Assembly: GCF_027244095.1 (NCBI RefSeq)
Contig: NC_069658.1
Coordinates: forward strand, 265,182,687 to 265,246,686
Origin: Hemicordylus capensis
Taxonomy: Eukaryota > Chordata > Lepidosauria > Squamata > Cordylidae
Reading direction: 5' to 3'
DNA: 64,000 bases
How positions within the stretch are numbered: position 1 is the first letter of the stretch; every line of letters begins with the position of its first letter. Position numbers and translations under genes: made by a program. Of the stretch, positions 55,641-64,000 are shown piece after piece. Under the pieces are notes generated by a model that ran no database searches, was not told the origin of the DNA, and was given only the letters and a program-made list of their open reading frames with translations.

Positions 55641-56285
55641 CTCCACTTTATGCTTCCATGCCAGAGCAGTGACTCTTGTGGGACACAGATGACATGCAGT
55701 GTGTACCCCAGTGGTGTGGCAGTTGCCCTCTTTCCTGTATTTTTGTCACTTCTGATTTTTGCTGCACCTCTTGTAAAAACTCTGCTGACTTGCTCTCTCC
55801 TAACTGGTGGTGGCTGTAAGGTCTTTGCACACCAGTCAATTGATTGCCTATTATGTGACTGCTGTCAGATATTGACAAATATTCCATTAAGCCACGAATG
55901 CCATAATGTAGGTGGTGACGTACCTCTTAAAATGTCGTCATGGTATCATCTGTTAGCAAGGGCAGGGACGAAGGCTGCTTGCCCCCTAGCCCTGTAGCAG
56001 TCAGGCAAAGCTAGCAAAGATTCTCAGACTCGCCCCTACTGCAACAAGAAGAAGACCGCAAGCTGTCACTGGTAGCAAAAGCTACTGCCTGGGACCACCC
56101 ATGACTTCATACTGCTTGCTGCAGTGAATAGCCCCTGCCTGTGGTTCAGCTGTCTGTTCCTTAAAGCTCTTGTGAGGAGCTGGACTCAGGTCTAGAAACT
56201 TTAAACTTTAAAAAAGTTAATTTCATTGTTTCACAATAACAGTTAACTAATCTGCTTTTATAATTCGCATAAGTATTAACCTTGA
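55640..56285. other. No gene recognised
   Basis: Unassigned sequence; it may contain the interior of the element whose edge is at 55529. Confidence 0.4.
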
Positions 56286-56288
56286 TGA

Positions 56289-56826
56289 TCTATATTATTA
56301 ATTCTCCAAGATGGGCCATGCGTGGGGGCGTGGCAGAAAGGAGGCAATTGGCTGACAGAGGGGGAGAGAGTTCTGAAGCAGCAGGGAGTTTTACGGGGTG
56401 GCTGGAAAGCAGTTTGACAGTTGGCTTGGGGGCTCCGTGAAGTGGCAAGGAGCTCAGAGGCTGGGGGTGGCTTTGGGAGCTGGACAGTTGGCTCTGGGAG
56501 CTGTGGGCGGCAGACAGTTGGCTAACCTGCACCCTGAAGCGGCAGGGAGCTCGGAGCTGTCAGGTGAGTGTGTGACAGTCCCTGGCAGAAGCAGGGGGAA
56601 GCAAGGACTGCGAGACAGAGATAGAAAGACGGAGGACAGAGAGAGAGAGCGTTGCGGAGGCGGCGAAAGCGAGTGAGAGAGTTGTTGGGGGGCCTGAGCA
56701 TTGTGGGGCGCAGCAAGAGAGTTGTGGGGTGCAGCGAGAGCGAGCGAGAGAATTGTGTGTGTGTGGGGGGGGAATGCCACAGGCTCAGTGCATGACCGCA
56801 CAGATGCTCTGTGCAGGGTCAGCTAG
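56289..56826 (+). mobile_element. Non-autonomous Helitron, 538 bp
   Basis: It starts TCTATATTATTAATTCTCC after an A and ends in a hairpin, GCACAGA-TGC-TCTGTGC (56798-56814), followed 8 nt later by CTAG and a flanking T. This gives the A^T insertion and lack of target duplication expected of a Helitron. The interior is purine-rich and repetitive (gctctgggagctg, agcgagagcgagcgagag), moderately CpG-rich, with no Rep/helicase. Its ends differ from the 24.6 kb Helitron, so it is a different family. Confidence 0.8.
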
Positions 56827-56829
56827 TTA

Positions 56830-58755
56830 AATTATATTTTTTGTTCTAATAAAGTTAATGCATTAAAAAATACTTGACAATATTTGCATGGTTGCCAACC
56901 AGATCTTTTTTGAATGATCAAATGCCAAGCCCTAGGTGGGTGTGTCTGATATGTGCCAATCAGAGAGCAGGAAGAGGAGTCTCAGACTTAAGACAGAAAA
57001 CACATGTGACAAGAACCACAGACAGAAAACACATGTGACTGCAGTAGCAAGATGTGTAACTTGTAATCTCTTTACAGAAATCACCATTTTGTGTTGTTCT
57101 TTCTCATAAGTCTCTGTGCAAACCCCGTTTCATTTTAAGCTTCAGTAGCAAAATGCATGCTGCAAGGTGTCTGCAGCAGGCTTGCTAGTTCCAGCCAGGT
57201 GAAACAAACATGTGAAACCAGCCTAAGACTACATAAGTTTGATCTCTAATACAAATGCACAGTGGAACAGGAAACCTTTTCAGCATTTGTAGCTTCCAAG
57301 GGATATTCCTGATGATATTTAGTTGAATGAAGATACCATGTCTATAGCCATTTCTTGTTGTCAGCCAGGGTTTGGTTTGCACAATTAAGTTTTGTGCTCT
57401 ATGAGAAATCAACACCAAAATGTTCTGGTCTCCTGCTTCCCTCTCCCTTTTTCTTTGCAAATCAGCTGAACAGATTAATAATTAACCAGTCCCCCTCTGG
57501 CTCCCCTCCCACATCTGCTGTAGTTTTGTAAAATCTCATTTAAGAAGCAGCTTTGTTAAAGATCTCCCTCCCCTTTTCTCCACTGCATACTGTTAATCTC
57601 TTAGGAGAATGTGCTGGGATAACAGTCCTTTCAGTCTCCTTTATGCTGCTCACTTTGGCTCTGGATGCAGTCTTGCTCTCTCCCCTCTTCCTCCGTCTGT
57701 TTTTCTAACAATGCCCAGGGTGTCATGTTTTGGAGACAGGTTGAAAATCAGGAGGACAATATCGCTTAGAAAATCGAGGTTGGGAAGATAGTTGAAAGAT
57801 TTCCTATCAGCTCTTATTCATGGGCAGTGCATGAAAGCAAAGAAGGAATAGGTTTAAAAGGTGAGTAAGGTTATATATTAAGTTTAGGAAATCTGTTTTC
57901 TTATACACATGGTTCACAAACGGTGTCATTCTGTTGTGATTGGAGATGATGGGAGCTGTAGACTGAACAACATGAATTCTCAGTAGACTTCTCCTCCTTG
58001 ACGAGAATCTGAGCACTCTCCAGAATTCTGCAAGGGAAGCCATAAAAGTTGCATCATTTTGAAAGCAATTTACGTTTCTAATGTAACTATGTGTTAAACC
58101 TATATGAATATGCAAATACCGCAGTGGGGTAATGTCTTGATTTCAAATTCACGACTAAAATGCTGCAGAGTAGTTGGTGACACTGAACAGACTTTTGATT
58201 TCGCTGGAAGTCGTCTTCAGGCTGGATGCTAAGCAAAAAGGGGCAGGGGGAGAAAAAGGTGGGCATGATGTTAGAGCCCCAAAGTCTGGCATTTACAGTC
58301 TTAAAAACAGAGTGCAGAGGTGTTAGGCAGACTTGATTAGATTACTACACATGACATTAAGCCGTCATTGGAAGTTGGGCTTAAACTGGAAGTGGACCAG
58401 AGGTGGTCCTTTTATCTTTAAAAATTAGCTATAGGGCATCAGATCCAGGCTGAGATTGTGGCATGTGGTGGGGGTGGGTTCAGCACTCCCCCTCCCTGCT
58501 GTTTGCACTCAGAAAATCTCAACCCCCTGGGAGCGGCAGTTTGCCTCCAAGGTGACAATTTGCTGCAAATCTGGTCGCTGGTCAATAATGGTTGTTCCCC
58601 CATTGTTCTGAAAATGCAAAATCCACCTTTTACTTGATCGGTTTGCAGCACTAAGTAGAACACACAGGATTGCCTTATTTTAACATCCAGCCTGAAGGAT
58701 AGTTCTGGAGAATTTGAAAGCTTATTGTGATATTTTAGTTGATCCTAACAAACAT
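56830..58755. other. No gene recognised
   Basis: A close 19-bp repeat, 'gacagaaaacacatgtgac', occurs twice near 56992 and 57021. The segment 57870-57908 resembles 55254-55293 ('ttatatattaagttt..gttttct'). No exon seen. Confidence 0.4.
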
Positions 58756-58759
58756 TTTG

Positions 58760-58905
58760 ACCATTTTTAGATTGGCAGTGCTTTGCGGATAGGGAACCAA
58801 TTTTTTAAATTATTTATTTCTCTATCAATTTATTTATTTTTCTGCATGGATAGCTTTGCAAACTTTTGTTTCCAAAAGTGGTTTATTATTATTAGTAGCA
58901 GTAGC
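58760..58905 (+). repeat. Worn L2-like 3' repeat
   Basis: 'tttagattggcagtgctttg' and 'ttatttctctatcaatttat' align loosely with the 39700-39815 tail. Confidence 0.42.
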
Positions 58906-58909
58906 AGTA

Positions 58910-59795
58910 GTATTGTCTTACTGTAGCTTTTGGATTTTTTTCTATATGGACCAATAAGGCTATCTACAATTTTTGTATATATGGACATCCAAAGCTATGT
59001 TATACTGTAAGACCCTTGGTCCCCCTACCCCAAGTACTGTCTGCTCCGACTGTTAATGATTCTTCAAGGCCTCTGGCAGGAATGTCTCCCAGCCTCCCTA
59101 CCTGGAACTAGGGGTGGTTGTAGGAAAGATTATTAATGAGACTGGGGAAGGTGATGGCCACCTACCCCTGCTCCCTGATGTCCACCTCCCCCTGCTTCTG
59201 ACTTCCCTAGACTAGAGCCAAAAATCGGCCAAGGCAGACTCTCCTCAACAATTAGAAGTTCTAAAAAAAACCACCCTAAAAGCATCCTCCCCCTCCAAAA
59301 AAACTTCTAAATGGATTTGATATTGCTTTAAAATAGGGTCTTATTTAACACAAGAGTTCTAACCCACAGAGATCTACTTGGGAGCAAAATGTAGAATCGC
59401 GGGAAAGACTGCAACTTTCCTTTTATCAGGGGGATTGTATAAATAGAACTCCACCACTTAAAAGGTTCAAGGAATCTTTCACATCATTGCTGAAAGATGT
59501 GAGTGAGACAATTAAAATAATAAAAAGGCAAACTCAGGGCTGGACAAATATAGCTTGTCTATGAAGCTTGTCTAACTTTGCTTCGCAGCTTTTCAATGAA
59601 ACTTCCTTCTATGTAATGGGTGTGACTAGGCAAAGTTAAACACTTTTTAGGTCCTGTTGTTATCCATGGGAGAAAGTTAAGCATGCTCCTATTTACATTA
59701 CTATGACTTTGACTGGAGATTGCATTTAGTGCATGTCCAGTCTATTTAGAATTGGGGTGTTGATGATGCAAGAGATTTTAATACTTCCTTCTTTT
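58910..59795. other. No gene recognised
   Basis: Unassigned sequence, no exon or RNA gene. Confidence 0.45.
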
Positions 59796-59799
59796 TTAG

Positions 59800-59975
59800 T
59801 ATTAATACTTGCCACTATTTAACATTTATTTGTTATTAAATAAGTTAGAGTGGTTTACAAAGCAAAAGAAATAAGATGGTTTCCTGTCCCAAAGGGACTC
59901 ACAGTCTGAAAAGAAACACAAGTGCCACAGCCACTAGACACTGTCCTGGGTTGAATAGGGACAGCTGTTTTCTCC
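59800..59975 (-). repeat. Reversed L2-like 3' repeat
   Basis: 'gagtggtttacaaagcaaaa', 'aataagatggtttcctgtcc', 'caaagggactcacagtctga' and 'gttgaatagggacagctgtt' match the reverse of 39580-39815. It stops at the start of the tandem-cored repeat. Confidence 0.65.
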
Positions 59976-59976
59976 T

Positions 59977-60473
59977 TTTTAGCCTACTTTCCGGGAGGAT
60001 TATGAGATCACCCGGCATTCTCTCTGTGTGTGTGTGTGTGTGTGTATCTGTCCGTGTGTGTGTGTGTGTGGCCCACCCATCAACTTCGTAATGCCTGGAC
60101 CAATATGAACCAAATCAGGTACAGTTGTAGGGACACATAGGGACACCTCAACAATGTAGATTGTGATGGATGTCATCCATGTCAATTCAAGATGGTGGAC
60201 ATGTAAACTTTTGAGGCGCAAGTAGGCTAACTTGAGGACTGTCTAACTGATTGGAACCAAATTTGGTACAGTTGTAGTGAGTGACACACAGGGACACCTC
60301 AATGGTGTTCTTGGTAATGATGTTATCCACCCTGATCCAAGATGGTGGACGCATGAACATTTGAGGCACAAGAGATCTAACTTGTAGACATTGATTTGAA
60401 CCAAATTTGGTCCAGTTGTAGAGACAGTGAAAGGAAAGTAGGCACATTAGTTCTTACTAGAACAACTTGTTTA
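59977..60473 (+). repeat. Unclassified tandem-cored repeat, copy C
   Basis: It runs from 'ttttagcctactttccggga' to 'ggaaagtaggcacattag' and 'ttcttactagaacaacttgt'. 'gaaccaaat' marks the units at 60107, 60254 and 60398 (spacing 147 and 144). Each unit contains 'cacctcaa', 'gtcatcca'-like and 'caagatggtggac' words. A (tg)n tract sits in the left part at 60024-60070. Confidence 0.77.
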
Positions 60474-60480
60474 CAATATC

Positions 60481-60650
60481 ATAGGAACTAGGAAGCTGCC
60501 TTATGCCAAATCAGAATATTGGTCCATCTAGCTCAGTATTGCCTACACTGACTGACAGGAATCTCTCCCAGCCCTATCTGGAGATGCCAGGGATTCAACG
60601 TGGGACTTTCTGCATGCACAGCAGATGCTCTGCCACTGAGCCCATACAAC
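60481..60650 (-). repeat. tRNA-Ala-like SINE
   Basis: Reversed: 'ataggaactaggaagctgcc', 'tggtccatctagctcagtat', 'tgccagggattcaacgtggg' and 'agatgctctgccactgagcc'. The tRNA-like head is well kept. Confidence 0.82.
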
Positions 60651-61517
60651 TTAGTTCTTTGAAACTAGAGAAAGCAGGAGAATAGAGGTGCTGATCAGAC
60701 TGCAAAGACAAGAGTTGGTGCCCCTATGCAAAAAACAATGGAATTTCTTCTGGGTGGTTTTTGCCCATCACACAACTGGGCTTTGCACTTGCATAAAAGC
60801 TTGTTTGGGAACTTTCCAAGCGTCTCTTCTCTCTTATTCTTTTTGGCGGTAGCTCCTCCCCTTGTGCTTTGAGTTCATGTGTCTAGCTCCTTTCTGCTCG
60901 GTTTTTCGTCGTCCACCTCAGGCCTGTTGGAAAGCTTCCAGCTTATTTACTGAAAAACAAGTACTATCTCTATTGTTTTTTCTTATAGTTTCCTTCAACT
61001 TTAGTGTTTCTTTTGTTATAGTAGCTTCCTTGCTTTAATGGTTTGCATTTTTATTTGCTATGAGTCCCTGCCCCCTTCCCCCTTTCCCCATTCTCCTCCT
61101 TTTGAGGGGACAGGTGATCACTAAATCCATAATTATATGGCTAACAAAACTACATTTAAATGCTACACTAATTGTAGAGTAAAATTTCCTTCATCTGATG
61201 GTCATCAGCTCTGCCTCTTCTGCTTTGGTGAATTGCACATCGTGTGTACACTGCCAAAAATTCACGAGTCAAGTGTGAAGTAACAGAATTTCCAGACAGG
61301 TCTCTATTGTGGAAGAGAGCCCTACAGAAATTGTAGGTGGTGCATCTATCGACCACCTGCTGTCTAAAGCTCCCTCCAAAACTACAGAGCTTTCGGGCAC
61401 TGGGACTCTGATCCCAGACTTGTAGCACTCTACACTTCCTCTGACTGTCAGTTCCTCCTTCAACAAACCCTTAGATACTATCCACTCCTGGACAAATAAT
61501 GCTGGCTCCCTTAGGAC

Positions 61518-61713
61518 CAGTGTTCTCTCTAATTTTTTTCATCTGTGTGCAGAATGAGTTTTGTTCTGGGTGGCAGTCTCAAGGCAGTGTGTGCACACGT
61601 GCATTAAGAGTGAGGCCTTCCTGAATCCACCTGAGCGGGATCTAAAATTAACTGAGTGGACATAGAAAAATGTGTGATCATTCACACACGGACATGCCTT
61701 AGAGGGAACGCTG
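61518..61713. mobile_element. hAT-type MITE, 196 bp, inside the DIRS-like fossil
   Basis: The termini cagtgttctctctaa and ttagagggaacgctg are inverted. The flanks cttaggac (61510-61517) and cttgggac (61714-61721) are an 8-bp duplication with one mismatch. CAGTGTTC(C/T)CTCTAA ends are a known hAT type in amniotes. Confidence 0.85.
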
Positions 61714-61910
61714 CTTGGGACTGGTGATGGATACCAAGGGGTGAGTGGACCCTGCCCCTACCTTGACATTGATGCTGTTGGAACCAAAGACAAAAAAAGA
61801 AAAAACCTGAACAGATGCAGGCCTCAATACCAAAGAAAAAGAAGGCAGTTGCAGCAGTCTTCATGCAAATGCAGAACCCAAGCAGAGGCATTGCAGATCC
61901 ATAGTGAAGT

Positions 61911-62143
61911 ATGTATGTATGTATGTATGTATGTATGTATTTATTTTTACATTTATATCCCGCTCTTCCTCCAAGGAGTCCAGAGCGGTGTACTACATAC
62001 TTAAGTTTCTCCGCACAACAACCCTGTGAAGTAGGTTAGGCTGAGAGAGAAGTGACTGGCCCAGAGTCACCCAGCTAGTATCATGGCTGAATGGGGATTT
62101 GAACTCGGGTCTCCCCGGTCCTAGTCCAGCACTCTAACCAGTA
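61911..62143 (-). repeat. tRNA-derived SINE with (GTAT)n tail
   Basis: Reversed relative of 26890-27126: 'tatcccgctcttcctccaag', 'caacaaccctgtgaagtagg', 'gactggcccagagtcaccca', 'ggatttgaactcgggtctcc', 'ccagcactctaaccagtaca'. The first ~20 bp of the head are missing. Its tail has become a (gtat)n microsatellite at 61910-61940. It lies inside the DIRS-like fossil. Confidence 0.85.
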
Positions 62144-63709
62144 CAAGAAAATAAAACACTGCACCCTGTTGGTACTGACGACAAAGCTGCTCCGGTACCA
62201 GTAGAGCCTCGGGAATCCATTCTACCTTCGGATACAGACCTAGCGGATACAGACAGAGAAGAAGTCAAGTTTAACACTGACAAGGATTTGGTCATCTCTA
62301 ACTGGTTATTCTCCACCTCAAAAAGAAGATCTGTTCCAGCAATCCTCTTCTCGGAATAGATACAGGGACAGACATTGCAGAGATGCATACCCTTCTTTTT
62401 CCTATTCACCAAATAGATATGACTACTTCTTTTATCGGTATGGTCCCGGAGAAAGACCAGTATTACAAGAATTATGAAAGGATAGTCATCGTTCCTGCTA
62501 TTACCACTGCAGAGAATGCGGAATCTGTTATTCTAACATTTAAACAGATTTAAAACTTCTACAAAGTACAACTGGACAATTGTCCTTTTCCACAAAAACA
62601 CCCCACTCCAAAGTCCATTGTTGTGGAGGCAGCACAAATTAGATCTAGGAACAAGGCCCTATCTGTGCCGATGTATAGAGAGGGCAGAAACGTAGACTCC
62701 AGTGGCAGATGTCTTTATTCCACAGCCTGACTACAACTAAATATCGCTAACTACCAGACATGCATGTCCAGGTATAACCAGCTCTTATGGGAAAAGCTAT
62801 CATAACATTTGGATGCCTTACTCCATAGAAAAAGGAAGTGGTGCTTGCTCTACAACTTGAAGCATTCAAGCTAAATAAACAACTCCTGCACATATCCAGG
62901 CATTCCACTGACTGTGCTGCCAGAACCATGGCTAGCTCTATAGCACTGCTACCACACGCATGGCTTTGCTTTATCAGGGTTAGCTCTGGAAGCAAAGACA
63001 TTGATTGAAAATCTCCCATTTGATGGGCTAGACTTATTTGGGGCCAAAACAGATGATACAATGGAGCGGGTACAAAACCTCCGAAATACTGCCAAATCTA
63101 TGAAGTTAACCTCTTTTTCTAACTCAAGATTTACCAAGCTTGATAGGGCAAATAACTCCATCCTCCATGTCCTCGGAAATCTCCCAGTTGGATCACTCCT
63201 CTCATCAACAAAAGATACCAACAATTTAAGAAGAAACCCTTTTCCTCCAACAAATCTTTCCAGAACAAGGCGAGTCCTCATCCTACCAAAGTGAACATGA
63301 CTGCCCTCATACTGGAATGTGTCTACAATCTTACCTGGAAGTGTGTGAGAACATCACTACGGACAATTTGGGTACTTACCATCATCCGCTCAGGTTATGT
63401 CATAGAGCTTATAGAATGTCACTCAGACTCTGGAATCACAATCATGTACCCAGATGCCACCCTGTGGAAAGAGAGAGACTCATTCCTACAAAAAGGGGCT
63501 ATAGAACCGTTCCATCCCACAAGACCGACTGTTTCTACTTGCCTTTATTTCATGATCCCAAAGAAGGGTGGAGGCCTCCACCCTATCATAGATCTCAGGA
63601 ATCTGAACACCTTTGTCAGTTACAAACATTTTTGCATGCTCACTGTATCAGATATATACTGCAAGAGGAATGTGGTTCACCTCCATAGATTTGGAGGATG
63701 CATATTAGC

Positions 63710-64000
63710 ATTCCTTGCTTACGTTGCTCCTGTGCAATGCCAGGTTGGTCCAAAAGAAACCTGAGCTCATCCATGATTTGATTATGGATGAAGGGGCTGA
63801 CCTGGTGTGCATCACCAAGACTTGGTTGGGGCAGGCTGGTGGCCCAGTCTGGTCCCAGCTTCTTCCTCCAGGGTATTCTGTAGAGGAGCAGGTGAGGGGA
63901 CGTGGGTGGGGAGGTGGAGTGGCTGTGGTCTATAAGAATAACATCTCCCTTACCAGGGTCCCTGTTGAGGTATCTGACCATATTGAATGTGTGTATTTAA
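63710..64000 (+). mobile_element. L2 LINE, endonuclease domain start
   Basis: The frame beginning at 63709 reads LLLCNARLVQKKPELIHD, then 'LIMDEGADLVCITKTWLG', 'GGGVAVVYKNNISLTRV' and 'SDHIECVYL' up to the window edge. This is the N-terminal part of the apurinic-like endonuclease of an L2 ORF2, open to the end of the window. The family has Glu in the ITETW motif, and here it is Lys (ITKTW), so the copy would lack the catalytic acid. The segment joins the DIRS-like fossil abruptly at about 63.7 kb, where it is 5' truncated, and continues beyond the window. Confidence 0.85.

Larger units (their letters stand above)
60800..63705 (+). mobile_element. Second DIRS-like retrotransposon fossil
   Basis: This is a tyrosine-recombinase-type (DIRS/Ngaro) retrotransposon relic. 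A gag-like region lies at about 61.1-63.2 kb, and the beginning of the reverse transcriptase region lies at about 63.3-63.7 kb, recognised by words such as 'GYVIELIE' and 'MIPKKGGGLHPIIDLRNLN' in family order. The rest of the element is absent because an L2 sequence takes over at about 63.7 kb. It is broken in several places and interrupted by a hAT-type MITE (61518-61713) and a tRNA SINE (61911-62143). The 5' edge is uncertain. It is more decayed and shorter than the 28-34 kb copy. Confidence 0.68.

Overview
The window looks like nuclear DNA of a squamate reptile, most likely a lizard. The evidence is its repeat content. It holds three copies of a tRNA-headed SINE with a BovB-type tail (the Sauria SINE pattern), seven copies of a SINE with a 5S rRNA-like head, several L2 and CR1 LINE pieces, DIRS-type retrotransposon fossils, many small hAT-like DNA elements and long AC/AT microsatellites. 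There are no bacterial-style operons, and I could not recognise any host protein-coding exon. Almost every open frame in the window is either transposon-derived or a by-product of low-complexity DNA.

Layout. 1-13 kb is intergenic or intronic DNA with SINEs, CR1 scraps and hAT-type miniature elements; three of these have exact 8-bp target duplications (3660-3982, 8331-8726, 11019-11598). 13.4-15.0 kb is a long 3' part of an L2 LINE still readable in one frame apart from two stops; a smaller L2 piece lies at 17.2 kb. 20.99-21.26 kb is a composite palindrome. 24.6-26.3 kb is a non-autonomous Helitron on the minus strand carrying a pyrimidine-rich minisatellite and a CpG-rich block. 28.2-34.0 kb is a DIRS-type fossil interrupted by a 1.4 kb hAT element that itself carries a SINE and a minisatellite. 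34-41 kb is repeat-poor except for one copy of an unclassified tandem-cored repeat with a nested Sauria SINE. 41.5-44.5 kb holds two roughly 1.06 kb copies of a hAT-type element in head-to-head inversion. 46.1-47.8 kb is the only strong CpG island outside a transposon and the best candidate for a host promoter or first exon. 50-56 kb is SINE-rich, with an L2 3' end on the minus strand. 56.3-56.8 kb is a second, different Helitron. 60-64 kb holds another unclassified repeat copy, a second DIRS-like fossil with two insertions, and the start of an L2 endonuclease domain running off the window.

The nesting gives a relative history: the DIRS copies are older than the hAT elements and SINEs inside them, one 5S-headed SINE is older than the hAT element at its 3' end, and the unclassified repeat at 38 kb is older than its Sauria SINE. 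The least explained items are the tandem-cored repeat family (three copies), the two Helitrons with CpG-rich interiors, and the 5S/tRNA chimeric SINE found beside its apparent tRNA-headed relative. All family calls come from reading the sequence; no database search was possible.
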